Shown here in pieces: positions 36,601-45,760 of a stretch of DNA of 64,000 nucleotides. Positions within the stretch are counted from its first letter, which is position 1. Every line of letters begins with the position of its first letter. The notes below the pieces were generated by a model. The model did not search any database. It saw only the letters and a program-made list of their open reading frames with translations, and was not told where the DNA came from. The position numbers were made by a program, and so were the translations under genes. The stretch is from JBBQYD01 sp942493075 (GTDB taxonomy: Bacteria; Verrucomicrobiota; Verrucomicrobiia; Limisphaerales; UBA8199), in the NCBI GenBank assembly GCA_942493075.1, contig OW818681.1, positions 6,470,778 to 6,534,777 on the forward strand, in the 5' to 3' direction.

Positions 36601-36982
36601 AATTGCCGTCCATCACACCCTGTCCTACTGAGATGCCATTGACCTCGCCGTCGTTGTGGAGGATGTGCAGCCCATTCCACCCGGCTACCACCCAACCGTT
36701 GCCTTGCTGACGCAAAGCCGAGTGAATCTGGCTGCCGCGAAACCAGTATTGGATGGTGACCTCCGACCCCGCGAGGCTTGTGAGTGTTGGGATCTCGACA
36801 CTGCCAGCCCCGCTCAAGGAGAGCACCTTGTTGCCGGGAAGTGTCTGCACGGCCGCGACGCGCACAGCGCCGGTGCGGCTGCCGGTGTAGCTGATGGTGC
36901 CCGAGAGGTCGGCGCCCGAGCAGATGCCGCCGCTGAGAGCGAGACTCGCAGCAGCGAATGAGAGGGGGAATAGTTTTTTCAT
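33680..36982 (-). CDS. Large secreted LamG/Ig multidomain protein
   Basis: 1100 residues from the ATG at 36982, with a signal peptide (MKKLFPLSFAAASLALSGGI). Domain order: LamG-like (about 50-225), a prealbumin-like fold (about 265-325; GYAVTAYMDTNSSGFREAGE), an Ig-like domain (about 330-415; ITYQWYRDD), a second LamG (about 440-620), a second prealbumin-like fold (GYSLLAYVDVNGNGTRNSDE), a second Ig (about 725-815; FQWFHGSAP) and a third LamG (about 830-1020). The N-terminal half is thus duplicated. It probably binds glycans at the surface. It lies downstream of the LacI gene with operator-like sites between, so LacI may control it. Confidence 0.85.
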   Translation of the reverse strand: MKKLFPLSFAAASLALSGGICSGADLSGTISYTGSRTGAVRVAAVQTLPGNKVLSLSGAGSVEIPTLTSLAGSEVTIQYWFRGSQIHSALRQQGNGWVVAGWNGLHILHNDGEVNGISVGQGVMDGNWHHVMVTWKQNTADGFASYLDGKLVQKRNSSNTAIPNCGASLWLGSFGGNEQFTTGQMDSVAIWQRSLTPEEVASNWNKALTGAEPGLLCYWNFDDTTYNDKTSNAHNGTPYGDAAIVDADIPGFNAGIAAVDLAAPGPYTIPGLPVGAGYAVTAYMDTNSSGFREAGEPFGTYAGNPLNLAGNTPGVNIELREPPYIVAQPVASRRSVGEVADFSVGIEGSAPITYQWYRDDVALVNDGRISGANTPQLHITALTTADAGGYSCEITNSLGRVVSAAANLDVIVNGQTISGTFLHNGNVTGKVHTTVAQLRDNKVLNLDGVNDTAITALTDLSGDELSVEYWFKGTAITSAVRQQGSGWIVCGWGANNLHILSFDGGTSGLKVSNWQTNAVDGNWHHVAMSWKRNTVNGWVTYFDGEVVEQRTTPDVGVPNIGAELYFGSYIGTGEYTAGQLDEIAVWSKALSRAEIRSHARNGLTGSEADLRGYWNFDDGFGADLTPNANHASLLNGAEVVDSLNPGLGANYSDVFNGVGPYQITAIPAGNGYSLLAYVDVNGNGTRNSDEPQGSYAGNAFNLNGPLSGADIFLNDPPIVLTNPVSVTVLEGGTILLGAGAVGTSNSFQWFHGSAPMVNGGRVIGAQSNSLSITGAQLDDAGLYAVRVTNVIGVATSLPASVIVQPSLITNQLVAYWNFDETTGWLADEFTGLSLDAELANFPGDDSQWVTGMTGNALRFTEPANAQYAIVRDYFKPTNTMTVAVWVWADSRPNWAGIAKNWGQNVVGQFHFGLRENMGLLDVQLTDGAGKTIQVNETELLPTGQWQHVAFVADGARVRLYRNGAQVAVTTNTYNGTLLMPPMASIGIGLKTSDDGGGPSNTPGYWHGKIDDLGIWNRALSADELFGIYRAGMAGTNLTQAVSVKPISVSIQASGTQVTLHYSAGQLQWAEQLIGPWTAVPGANPPSFTITAGANKFFRVR

Positions 36983-37304
36983 GGAGTGCACTTTGCTAAC
37001 TGGGGTTGATGCATAGAGGTTGGATGAAAGGTTTTGGCCGGGCCATGCAAATGGGGAAGGCAGGACGCGGCAGTTACGGGTTGGAAATCAATCAGACGGG
37101 ATGGAAGTATGGTTAAAGTGGCTGGACATGTCATAACGCTATGACACTTTAGCCAAATTGGTCAATACCAAAGTTGTTCTCCTGACTTTTTTACCCCGGT
37201 CAGCTCTCAAATCCCAGGACACAGCGTCTCTGAAAACTACTAGAAATCCCTTATGAAAACGTTTGCATCCAGCCCAGACGTCCCGGTCCATCGCCCGCCG
37301 CAAT
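36983..37304 (-). promoter_or_regulatory. Control region of the LamG gene with two dyads
   Basis: Two candidate operators lie between the LacI stop and the LamG start: a LacI-type 14-bp site at 37253-37266 (TGAAAACGTTTGCA, central CG), and a perfect 7-bp dyad with a 4-nt centre at 37129-37146 (TGTCATA, ACGC, TATGACA). No other content is seen. Confidence 0.45.
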
Positions 37305-38315
37305 TCAGGCGGATTCACGTATGATTAATTCAGGCCGCAGCGTGGTTGTAGCCTCTATTTCACCCGCCTTTTCCGGATTTCGGATCTGTTGCAGGAGCAA
37401 ATCCAGGGAGAGGCTGCAAAGTTCACTCTGAGACCAGGTCACTACCGTCATAGGGATGGGCGTGGTGCCTTCCGGCATTTCTTCACCAAAGATCATGACG
37501 GCAACATCCCGCGGCACGCGCCGCCCCATCTGGGCCAGCGCATTGCAGCAGGTCAGGGCGACCATCTCGTTTTCGGCCAGGATAGCCGTGGGGGCTGGAG
37601 ATAGACCCAACACACAGGATAACTTTTCGCGGACCTCTTTGAGTGAATGCGGAAGCTGTAAACGGAGTTCCGGGCGAGGCTCGGTTTTCCTCAGCTTATG
37701 GCTTTTGACATAGCCCCGGTAACGGTCTTGAACTGTTTGAAACTCGGTATGCCATCCCGCGAACACAATGTTTGCATGGCCTTTATCCAACAGGTAATCC
37801 GTTGCCATGCGTCCAGCGCCAATGTCATCATACTTCACGCAGGGACCCTTCACACCCGAGATGGGGTCCATCAGGAACACGATCGGGAACCCGGCATCTG
37901 CCAGCTTGCGATACAGCGCGGCGTTGCGCTTTCCTGCCAAAGGAGAAACCAATAAGCCATCAGCGCTCCCGTCTCCCAGATCCTTCAGACACGCTGCCTC
38001 AAGGGCAGGATCATAATCGGAGTCGCCCACCAGAAGCCTGTAGTTTTCAGCGCGGCACATGCGGCTGAGATACTTGGCCAAACTAATGCAATGTGGATCA
38101 GCGATGTTGTGCAGGAGCAGCATGATATTGCGGCTCCGTCGGGTGACTAGCGCGCGCCCGACAGCACTGGGTCGATACCCAAGCTTCTCGATTATGTGCT
38201 GAATGCGCTCGCGTGTCTGCGGATGCACGCGATCTTTGTTGTTGAGAACCCGCGACACCGTTCCAATGCAGACCCCAGCCAGACGCGCGATATCCTCGAT
38301 GGTCTTCTGTGCCAT
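37305..38315 (-). CDS. LacI-family transcription regulator
   Basis: 336 residues. The helix-turn-helix is at residues 4-25 (KTIEDIARLAGVCIGTVSRV), followed by the hinge helix VHPQTRERIQHIIEKLGYRP. The effector domain is a periplasmic-binding-protein fold (MLLLHNIADPHCISLAKYLS; GSADGLLVSPLAGKRNAALY). It senses a sugar or sugar derivative, unidentified. It is followed on the same strand by the LamG gene, whose upstream region holds a LacI-type palindrome. Confidence 0.92.
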   Translation of the reverse strand: MAQKTIEDIARLAGVCIGTVSRVLNNKDRVHPQTRERIQHIIEKLGYRPSAVGRALVTRRSRNIMLLLHNIADPHCISLAKYLSRMCRAENYRLLVGDSDYDPALEAACLKDLGDGSADGLLVSPLAGKRNAALYRKLADAGFPIVFLMDPISGVKGPCVKYDDIGAGRMATDYLLDKGHANIVFAGWHTEFQTVQDRYRGYVKSHKLRKTEPRPELRLQLPHSLKEVREKLSCVLGLSPAPTAILAENEMVALTCCNALAQMGRRVPRDVAVMIFGEEMPEGTTPIPMTVVTWSQSELCSLSLDLLLQQIRNPEKAGEIEATTTLRPELIIRESA

Positions 38316-38558
38316 GTGTCAGGACTCATTAGCATGGATTACTTTCAAATCCAAGCCTCCAGCCATTCGGAGCGCATTCGGTGGGCGTTGTTTTTAGTGT
38401 TGCTATGGATCCGGGTTTTGGGTAACATTTTCCTTGACCCCGTGGATCGTGCTGACCAGGAATCCTGGTTGTTTTTGCATCGCGAGTGCACGGGCATAAC
38501 GCCGACTCCGTGAGAAAGATTTGTAATCAGTCAAACCCAAACCACACAAAGGTTCAGC

Positions 38559-40757
38559 ATGAGAAAACCCAGAAAAGAATACATCTGTCAGCGGTTGCTT
38601 TTGCCCTGTGCTGCCGCGTTCGTGGCGGTCGTTGCCTGCAGTGCCCAGGCGGCGTCCTATTCCGAAACCGTGTTAGCGGACAAGCCAGCAGCATATTACC
38701 GGCTCGAGGACCCGGTCGGCACCTTCACCGTGACCAATGCGGTAGCTGCCGATGTCAATCAGGGGACTGTGATGTATGACGAGTATTCCGCCTTTCCGAA
38801 ATTTGAGGAGGGTGGTATCGGCAGCAACTCGGTGAGTTTTCATCTTTACACGCCGGAGGGTGGCTCGGCTCAAAGGTCACACATTGAAATTCCTTACGCG
38901 GCGGAACTCAATCCGAATGGCCCTTTCACTGCGGAATGCTGGGCGCGCGTCGCCAGTTGGGGGACAGGGGTTCGGTGCATTGTCGCCAACGCGGCTGCCT
39001 GGAATATGGGGTGGTGGTTCCGCCAGGAGGCGGGAACGACGCCGCGGTGGCTTTGGGTTCAGAATGGGGGTGGGATCTACATGGCGGGTGGCAGCATCAC
39101 CAAGAACGAGTGGGCCCATTTGGTGGTCACCTATGATGGCACGAACAGTTACTTCTTTGCCAACGGGCAGCCGATGTGGTCGTCCGGTGGCACGCCGGAA
39201 CCTAATCCCAGCGGACCGCTGTGCATCGGTGGTGCTCCGGTTCTCGGCGAGGAATTCTTCGACGGCAACGTTGATGAGGTGGCGGTCTATACCAATGCGC
39301 TGACGGCGGACCAGATCAGGTTGCACTATGAAGTGGGGCGCACGAACATTGCGGCACCCCCGGTGGGCGCATCAATTGTAACGGATCCCACGCCAACCTC
39401 CGGCTACGCCGGGCGTGCGGCTTCCTTCACTGTCACGGCTTCCGGCACAAGCCCGTTGTCTTATCAATGGTACAAAGGCACCACGGCCATCGAGGGGGCA
39501 ACCAGCGATATCCTGAACCTGACCTGTGATTTCGCCGATAATGGCGCGACCTTTAAGGTAGTCGTTACCAACCTTTATGACTCCGTGACCAGCGCCAGTG
39601 CCGTCCTGACAGTGATGACTAATCTGATCCTGGAAGGAAGCCCGGCGTCAGTCACTCGGAACGTCGGCAGCAAAGCGGCCTTTCTTGCGGTGCCCGGGGG
39701 CGCCCTTCCGGTTACATACCAATGGTTTAAAGGGACGACGCCGATCTCGGGGGCGACCAACGAAATGTTGTGGCTAACGAATGTCCAGCAAGCTGACGAC
39801 CAGACAAGCTATTATGCAACGATCACCAATCCCTGGATGAGCACCAATACGGATGCGGGCATTCTTACGGTCGTGCCGAGGACAGCAACAGTGCCGATTG
39901 CCGGTTACGCCAAAGTTGTGATGAACGATGATCCGACCGCTTTTTGGCGGTTGGACGAGCTCGATGGCAGTTCCACGGCGATCGACGCGGCTGGCAGCTT
40001 TGATGGTGCATACACAGTCGGAGCCGGGGCCATTTCGTACGGTGTTACTACGGGCATCCCGCAAGAAACCAATAAAGCGGTCTCTGTGACTGGCAAGGCC
40101 CAGATCCAGATCCCGTGGGCACTGGAGTTGAACCCGCACGGTCCGTTTACCGTGGAGTGTTGGTTCCAGCCGGCATCGCTGAACCCTGGACCGGATTACC
40201 GGAACGTCATTTCATCCGAAGACACCCTTCCGAACGGACCGCACGGATGGCTGCTCTATCAGATGGACAACAATACCCTGGCGTGGGTGCTGTTCAGCCA
40301 CAATTGGGGCGGCGCCTGGCTGGGTGATGCGACCGTGGTTCAGCCCAGCGCATGGTATCACATCGTCCTGACTTTCGATGGCAAGGTCTTTCACAGCTAC
40401 CTTAACGGCATGGACTCAGCCTCGACAGCCTATACCGATTACACCCCGAACGGCGGAGGGTGGACCAGCCTGGGTTTCCGCTACGACGGCAATGGCCTGG
40501 GTTTTGATGGTGCCATTGATGATGTCGCCTTCTACAACAAGGCATTGACGGCAGAACAGGTGCAGGCCCATTACCAGGCAACTGTCCGGCTTGGTTGCAT
40601 TCGGTCCGGAAACAACCTGATCCTCTCCTGGCCATTCGGAACGCTCCAGCAAGCTGATCAGGTCACCGGCACCTACAGCGATATGGCCACGACCGTTTCG
40701 CCGTATACAAATGCGATTGGCGCCACGCCGAAATACTTCCGCGTTAAAGTTCAGTGA
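38559..40757 (+). CDS. Secreted LamG/Ig protein
   Basis: 732 residues. A signal peptide precedes the mature sequence (cleavage near AQAASY). LamG-like domains lie at about 40-265 and 450-670, with the motifs HIEIPYAAELNPNGPFTAEC and QIQIPWALELNPHGPFTVEC showing they are copies. Two Ig-like domains lie between (LSYQWYKGTTAIEGATSD; VTYQWFKGTTPISGATNE). The end is a strand-rich module (GNNLILSWPFGTLQQADQ to YFRVKVQ) shared in style with other secreted proteins here. It probably binds polysaccharide. It stands alone, divergent from the LacI gene, and ends at a clear terminator. Confidence 0.85.
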   Translation: MRKPRKEYICQRLLLPCAAAFVAVVACSAQAASYSETVLADKPAAYYRLEDPVGTFTVTNAVAADVNQGTVMYDEYSAFPKFEEGGIGSNSVSFHLYTPEGGSAQRSHIEIPYAAELNPNGPFTAECWARVASWGTGVRCIVANAAAWNMGWWFRQEAGTTPRWLWVQNGGGIYMAGGSITKNEWAHLVVTYDGTNSYFFANGQPMWSSGGTPEPNPSGPLCIGGAPVLGEEFFDGNVDEVAVYTNALTADQIRLHYEVGRTNIAAPPVGASIVTDPTPTSGYAGRAASFTVTASGTSPLSYQWYKGTTAIEGATSDILNLTCDFADNGATFKVVVTNLYDSVTSASAVLTVMTNLILEGSPASVTRNVGSKAAFLAVPGGALPVTYQWFKGTTPISGATNEMLWLTNVQQADDQTSYYATITNPWMSTNTDAGILTVVPRTATVPIAGYAKVVMNDDPTAFWRLDELDGSSTAIDAAGSFDGAYTVGAGAISYGVTTGIPQETNKAVSVTGKAQIQIPWALELNPHGPFTVECWFQPASLNPGPDYRNVISSEDTLPNGPHGWLLYQMDNNTLAWVLFSHNWGGAWLGDATVVQPSAWYHIVLTFDGKVFHSYLNGMDSASTAYTDYTPNGGGWTSLGFRYDGNGLGFDGAIDDVAFYNKALTAEQVQAHYQATVRLGCIRSGNNLILSWPFGTLQQADQVTGTYSDMATTVSPYTNAIGATPKYFRVKVQ

Positions 40758-40783
40758 GGCTGGACTGATAAAGTCAGATGCAC

Positions 40784-40813
40784 AGGCCGGAGGGCGTTAT
40801 CTCCGGCCTTTTT
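40784..40813 (+). terminator. Rho-independent terminator
   Basis: A 9-bp stem AGGCCGGAG (40784-40792) with CTCCGGCCT, and an 8-nt loop, is followed by T5 ending at 40813. Confidence 0.85.
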
Positions 40814-40908
40814 GTATTCGGGCGGTCCGGCAGGGGAGAACTGGGTTGCGGGCCGCGCTGCCGGGGCCGAACGACAGAGCCTTTGCGCAGTTGATTCGAG
40901 ACCGTTGG

Positions 40909-43008
40909 CTATTCAGGCGCAAGGACGACCCGGAAACCGACGCCAGAGGGCACGGAGGCTCCCGAATATCCGACGTGCCAGCTTGATCGGCAGTCCACCC
41001 AGGGAAAGGAGAAAGCTCCTCCTCGAATGGCGTGGTAGATACCGTCGACCGCGCCCCGGTAATCGGTGACCGGTTGTGACGGGGCGGTGTCGATGTAGTC
41101 CCAGCACCATTCGAAGACATTTCCGTGAACATCATGGAGCCCCCAGGGATTGGGCAGGAGCTTTCCCACCGGGTGCGGGATATGGCTGCTATTGGCGTTG
41201 TACCACGCATAATCCGGGAGGAGTGTTTCATCATCACCGAAACTGAACCAGTCAGTGGTTCCTGCACGCGCAGCGTATTCCCATTCGGCTTCGGTGGGCA
41301 ACCGGTAGAGGTAGCCGGCGGGGAGTCGAAGAGCCGCCCGTTCCTGCTGAGTGAGCAACGCGCAATAGTTCGTCGCGTTGCGCCAGGCGACATTATCGAC
41401 GGGACACTCCAAGTCCCCGGTATAGCTTGATGGATTAGTGCACATCAGGTTCTGGTATTCGGATTGGGTTACCTCAAAGCGGTTGATCCAGAACCCGCGA
41501 GTCAAGCTGACATGAAACGGCGAGAGCTCGTAGTAGAGTCTGTTCGGGTCATTGGTCGGCGTGCCCATCAGAAAGGAGCCCGGCGGAATGTAAACCATTG
41601 AGTCCGGAACTTGCAGGCGCGGGAGCTTGGCGACCTGATAGTAGCAAGCCGGCGGATTGACCAGCGTTGCGTTGGTAAACCAAAAGCGAGAGCCGTTGGT
41701 CTGAACGGACGCGCTGAGCGAGGTCCACTTGGAGTCGGCCAGATTCGACTTTGTCTGCACTTGGAACGGATCGCCTGGAACGCCGCGCCATTCCAGCCGG
41801 AAGTGGTGTTCCGAGACGCCGGCCGAAAGTCTAGGCCGCGCGAAAGGCGCGTAATCCGCATCCACGAAGGCGGCCTTGTAGTCGGCGTAGAACTGCTGCA
41901 TTTGCGTTCTGCGGGTCAGGTCCCAACTGCTCAAGAAGGCCACCGGATTCATGTAGTGCACAAAGTCGAACGTGATGAAGTCCTCGACAAACGGCCCGGA
42001 AGCCTCGAGTTGTTTTTTCATCCTTGCGACGTCGCAAGGACCGACAACGTTGTTCAAAGTTCTGAACGATTCAATGTTGGCCCAGAGCTTTACTCCGGTT
42101 GCGTTGCAGGCGTTTTGGAAGGCCTGAAAATAGGGCGCCACGCGCTGCTGGATATTGGTCTCCCACTGTTGCGCGCCCACGCTGTCCTGGAGCATGAGAA
42201 TGTCGATGCCTGATTCATTGAGGATCTGCCGGTAGAGCTCTTCCACACGGCACGGTGAGGGACGGCTAACGCTGATAAAGGGGGAAATCAACAGGGGCAT
42301 GTCGCCGGAAATCTGCTGGCAGGACGCGTGAATGGCCTGGAAAAAGCCACGCAACCGGTCTACCTCTGCCTGGGTGTAGTTTCCCGTCCAGGACTCGTAC
42401 GGAATGTACCATCCGGCAAAAGACTTGTGACGGCCGCCTGAAAGGTAACGGTCCCACACCTGCCGGGCGACAACTCCCATTCGCGACTGCGTTTCGAAAA
42501 GGAAATTGCTGCCGGTCATATCGTGGTTCCAGTTCGGCCCGTAGAGCCCGAGAAAGACCCGGAATCCGTTGGTGTCGGCGTAGTAGAGAATGGTTTCTGT
42601 GGCATCCATCTTCCCGGCGGGGCTGATATAGGAATGCAGTGAGCCGTCGCTGTTCTCGGTCACCTGCATCTGGATGATGACTATGTTCATCCTTGCGTCT
42701 TTCATGCTGCCGAGCACCGCCTGCCAGGTCTCCGGAGGCCAGTTGTATAACTCATCCCAATATTGGAAAAAACCGCCGGAAATCCGAAGTGAGCCGGTGG
42801 CGGCAAGGACGGGAAGGCAGCAGGTCAGGAGCACCGCAACCGCCAGGGCCCACAAACGCGCGCGGGCTGCAGCCGCTTTCGCGGGAAGAAGACGGGCGTG
42901 GGTCAGCCTTTGTTGAACAACGCTGGCCTGGCCACCAAGATCGGGCTGGCCCGCCTTGCCAGTGCGAGCTGCTGAATTGGACCCAACAATATTAGGGGAG
43001 AGGAACAT
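40909..43008 (-). CDS. DUF4434-like domain fused to a formylglycine-generating-enzyme (SUMF1) domain
   Basis: 699 residues. A long charged N-terminus precedes a membrane/signal segment (LWALAVAVLLTCCLPVLAAT). A TIM-barrel-like DUF4434 domain spans about 70-345 (SGGFFQYWDELYNWPPETW; NIVIIQMQVTENSDG; YIPYESWTGNYTQAEVDRL). A strand-rich linker follows, then an FGE-type domain at about 465-695 with the hallmark VYIPPGSFLMGTPTNDPNRL, YRLPTEAEWEYAARAGT, GNVFEWCWD and SGVGFRVVL. FGE domains in bacteria are often non-catalytic binding modules. The combination with DUF4434 is unusual. The N-terminal start may be later, near residue 50. Confidence 0.78.
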   Translation of the reverse strand: MFLSPNIVGSNSAARTGKAGQPDLGGQASVVQQRLTHARLLPAKAAAARARLWALAVAVLLTCCLPVLAATGSLRISGGFFQYWDELYNWPPETWQAVLGSMKDARMNIVIIQMQVTENSDGSLHSYISPAGKMDATETILYYADTNGFRVFLGLYGPNWNHDMTGSNFLFETQSRMGVVARQVWDRYLSGGRHKSFAGWYIPYESWTGNYTQAEVDRLRGFFQAIHASCQQISGDMPLLISPFISVSRPSPCRVEELYRQILNESGIDILMLQDSVGAQQWETNIQQRVAPYFQAFQNACNATGVKLWANIESFRTLNNVVGPCDVARMKKQLEASGPFVEDFITFDFVHYMNPVAFLSSWDLTRRTQMQQFYADYKAAFVDADYAPFARPRLSAGVSEHHFRLEWRGVPGDPFQVQTKSNLADSKWTSLSASVQTNGSRFWFTNATLVNPPACYYQVAKLPRLQVPDSMVYIPPGSFLMGTPTNDPNRLYYELSPFHVSLTRGFWINRFEVTQSEYQNLMCTNPSSYTGDLECPVDNVAWRNATNYCALLTQQERAALRLPAGYLYRLPTEAEWEYAARAGTTDWFSFGDDETLLPDYAWYNANSSHIPHPVGKLLPNPWGLHDVHGNVFEWCWDYIDTAPSQPVTDYRGAVDGIYHAIRGGAFSFPWVDCRSSWHVGYSGASVPSGVGFRVVLAPE

Positions 43009-43153
43009 GGCTGCCTCGTAAACCGTGCCTCGGTGAGCTGGTTAATTCAAGTCGAAACATATGCAGGGGGGGCGATGCAAAGCCAGATCGGAACATGGAC
43101 TTATCGCAATCTCTGCTATAGCCGATGGGTCAGGTCTGTGGCTTAATGGGCGC

Positions 43154-44554
43154 ATGAAAACCCACATGGCTGCGATTTGCTTCCTGCTCGCCTTCTGCGG
43201 ATCTGTTGCACTCACTGGGGCCGCAGGGGTGCGGGTCGGCGTGGCGTCGACTGACATCACGCCACCGCTTGGGATCGGCATGGCGGGTTACTATCACGAG
43301 CGCGGGGCGGATGGCGTGCTCGATCCGCTGGCCAGCAAGGCCGTGGTTATCGAGGCTGACGGCGAACGTGTCGCACTGGTCTCGGTGGATATCCTTGGTA
43401 TCACGCGCGCCATCGTCGATCAGGCGCGAGCTGACATTGAGAAGACGACTGGAATCAAGGGCGTCAACGTCATGATCAGCGCCACCCACGCGCACACGGG
43501 TCCGGAACTCACGAGCCGCACATCGAGTGGTGCAAAACAGAACGACCAGCAGGAAATCGCCATTTCATATACAGAGAAGCTGCCGAGGCTGATCGCCGAG
43601 AGTGTCCGCCTCGCCAACTCTCAACTCCAACCAGCCCGACTGAGCGCCGCACATGGCCGCTGCGAAAATCTCGCGTTCAATCGCCGCTACTACATGCGGG
43701 ACGGCTCAGTGCGTTGGAACCCGGGAAAGATGAACCCGGATGCAATCCGGCCTGCCGGACCCACAGATCCTGAGGTCGGCATTCTCTACATTGAGCCCGG
43801 AGAAGGCCGCAACCCGGCGCAAGCCATTGCCACTTATGTGAACTTCGCCATGCACCCGGACACCACCGGCGGCAGCAAGTTCAGCGCAGACTGGCCCGGC
43901 GCCTTGAGCCGGGTGCTGGCGACTTATCACGGCTCCAATCACCTAACGCTTGTGGCCAACGGCACCTGCGGCAACCTTAATCATTTCGACGTGTTCTCGA
44001 CCTGGCCCAACAGCGGGCCATTCGAGCGCAACCGCATCGGCACCATTCTTGGGGCGTCGGTGTTCCAGGGCTATCGTGACCTTAAGCCCCTGGGAGCTGG
44101 CCCGCTGAGGGTGCAGCGCGAGATCGTGGACTTGGCTTTACCGGAGATCACGCCCGAGCAGATCGAAGAGGCTCGCCAGGCAACAGCCAATACCAAGGAC
44201 GATCGAGGGGCCAACTTCATGAAGTTGGTGCGCGCCAATCGGGCGCTCGATATTGCCGGGCGCCAAGGCCGCCCGCTGCAGGCTGAAGTACAGGTGATCA
44301 CCCTCGGTCGCGATGCCGCCTGGGTGGGCCTTCCAGGCGAGGTGTTTGTTGAACTCGGCCTGTCGATCAAAAAACAGTCCCCGTTCCCTTATACGTTCAT
44401 CGCTGAACTGGCCAATGATAGCCTTGGATATATACCCGATCGCCGGAGCTATGCCGAAGGCGCCTATGAGCCCGAGAGCTCGCGCTGCGCCCCTGGCTCC
44501 GGCGAAAAACTGGTAGAGACGGCAGTCAAACTCTTGAAGGCAGCAGCTCATTAG
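43154..44554 (+). CDS. Neutral ceramidase-like secreted hydrolase
   Basis: 466 residues with a signal peptide (MKTHMAAICFLLAFCGSVAL). The N-terminal motif GVASTDITPPLGIGMAGYYH and ISATHAHTGPEL (zinc-binding His pair) are those of the neutral/alkaline ceramidase fold, and NGTCGNLNHFDV follows. The family cleaves the amide of ceramides, but bacterial environmental members probably have other amide or ester substrates. The start at 43154 is used since the longer frame is not signal-like. Confidence 0.8.
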   Translation: MKTHMAAICFLLAFCGSVALTGAAGVRVGVASTDITPPLGIGMAGYYHERGADGVLDPLASKAVVIEADGERVALVSVDILGITRAIVDQARADIEKTTGIKGVNVMISATHAHTGPELTSRTSSGAKQNDQQEIAISYTEKLPRLIAESVRLANSQLQPARLSAAHGRCENLAFNRRYYMRDGSVRWNPGKMNPDAIRPAGPTDPEVGILYIEPGEGRNPAQAIATYVNFAMHPDTTGGSKFSADWPGALSRVLATYHGSNHLTLVANGTCGNLNHFDVFSTWPNSGPFERNRIGTILGASVFQGYRDLKPLGAGPLRVQREIVDLALPEITPEQIEEARQATANTKDDRGANFMKLVRANRALDIAGRQGRPLQAEVQVITLGRDAAWVGLPGEVFVELGLSIKKQSPFPYTFIAELANDSLGYIPDRRSYAEGAYEPESSRCAPGSGEKLVETAVKLLKAAAH

Positions 44555-44586
44555 TGCACAAAGAGCGCGATTACCTCAGCGGCTTT

Positions 44587-44983
44587 TCCAGAACTGAATT
44601 TGGAACCGCTAATAGGGACCTAATCTGACGCTAATAAGGCCTCAGGCGTCGAAGGGATACAGACACAGAAACACGGCAGATCCTGAAGGCCGCGTCTCCG
44701 CACGCGGTGGGGTTCGACCATCGGGCCTCATGGTCTTTTCTTGGTTTTCTTGTTGTGAGAAATCGTTTCAAGTCTTTAGCAGTTTCTTTTTCGGATGACA
44801 GACAGGTCTTGTTGTTTATGCTCCTGCAAGCCGATGATCCGTTTCCTGGCCATCCTGGCGTTGATGCTCGTGACCTTCGGCAGTGAAGGTTCCTTGCCAC
44901 GCCAGCCTGCCTTGAGCATTGGGCTGCATGGCGCGGGCCTGCCGCGCCATAGCGAAGCAGCGGCGGGTGGCATCGGCGGTCAG
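44587..44983 (+). repeat. RHS-cassette module, complete copy (uninterrupted)
   Basis: The fullest copy of the repeat that precedes several toxin remnants. Its 5' part (44587-44688) recurs at 49427-49521, and its 3' part recurs at 47528-47786, 51415-51575 and 52447-52488. It contains the stem GCCGCGT/ACGCGGC at 44689-44708 and encodes a hydrophobic leader (MIRFLAILALMLVTFGSEGS). This copy is the empty site for the group II intron at 49522-51414. Confidence 0.8.
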
Positions 44984-45760
44984 TCAGGTCATTCAACCTT
45001 CAACCTGTCTCGCGACCGCCCTGATCAACCTTCAACCTCCTTCCTCGGTTATCGGTTCTATGATCCCACGCTGCAACGCTGGCTAACCCGCGATCCACTC
45101 GGCGAAGCCGGCGGAATAAACCTGTATGGGTTTGTGGGGAACGATCCCATCAGCCGAGTGGACCCACTGGGGCTTGCCAACGAGTATGGTTTGATGGGGA
45201 TGGGTGGTGGGCAAGGAATGAGTCAATTTGCGAACCCCAGTGGTGTTCACGGGCTTGCTGAAGCAGGCAGCCTGGCCCAGCAAGCGGGTTACAAAGGGGA
45301 TATTGCATCGGCTTCCGCCAATGAAATGTTTAATCAGGCCCTCCAGGAACAGGCGAACCAGGTCATGGAGTTCTATGAGAACCTGGTGCTTGGCGAACTT
45401 GGTGGTGGGGCATTCGGCGCTCTTGCACGACGCGCTTTTTGGCTCTTGTCAAAATGTGAGAGATTTGCCCCTCTGTTCAAAGCCGCAAAGGGAACATTGC
45501 CAGAAGGCTTGGCTGAGGAAGCTGCACGACTCGAAAAGCAGTGGCCCAAACGGATCCAGGCACTTGAGGAATCGGGACAGCCACTTAACAATGGCCAAAA
45601 AGGCCGACATCAAGTTCATTGATCATTTACAGAACAAACACGGGCTGTCGGATGCTCAAAGGGAGAAATCCTCCACGAAGAAATCACTGGTCGGAATCTC
45701 TCAAGACAAGAAATCGAACAAATAGCCATCGATATTAAGAGATCGTATCCAAACAAATGA
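44795..45760 (+). pseudogene. Orphan RHS tip with frameshifted C-terminal toxin
   Basis: The module-encoded leader runs into an RHS core segment (FLGYRFYDPTLQRWLTRDPL, then GGINLYGFVGNDPISRVDPL), the conserved region just before the toxin in RHS proteins. A variable C-terminus follows. The frame stops at 45620-45622 (RHQVH-stop). A coherent continuation is seen in the next frame (DHLQNKHGLSDAQRE) and then again in the original frame (ILHEEITGRNLSRQEIEQIA to RSYPNK, stop 45758-45760). A compensating pair of indels therefore explains the break. The restored stop overlaps the next gene's ATG by ATGA. The internal RHS core is also deleted between GGIGG and FLGYR. The toxin's activity is not identified. 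Confidence 0.75.

Noticed and set aside
39575..40635. Minus-strand open frames inside the LamG/Ig gene
   Set aside because: Shadows of the plus-strand gene; no signal peptides, no motifs.
45228..45589. Long plus-strand open frame upstream of the MAKKADIK stretch
   Set aside because: It overlaps the RHS tip and has non-coding composition (Arg, Ser, Cys-rich); only its last part reflects the frameshifted toxin.
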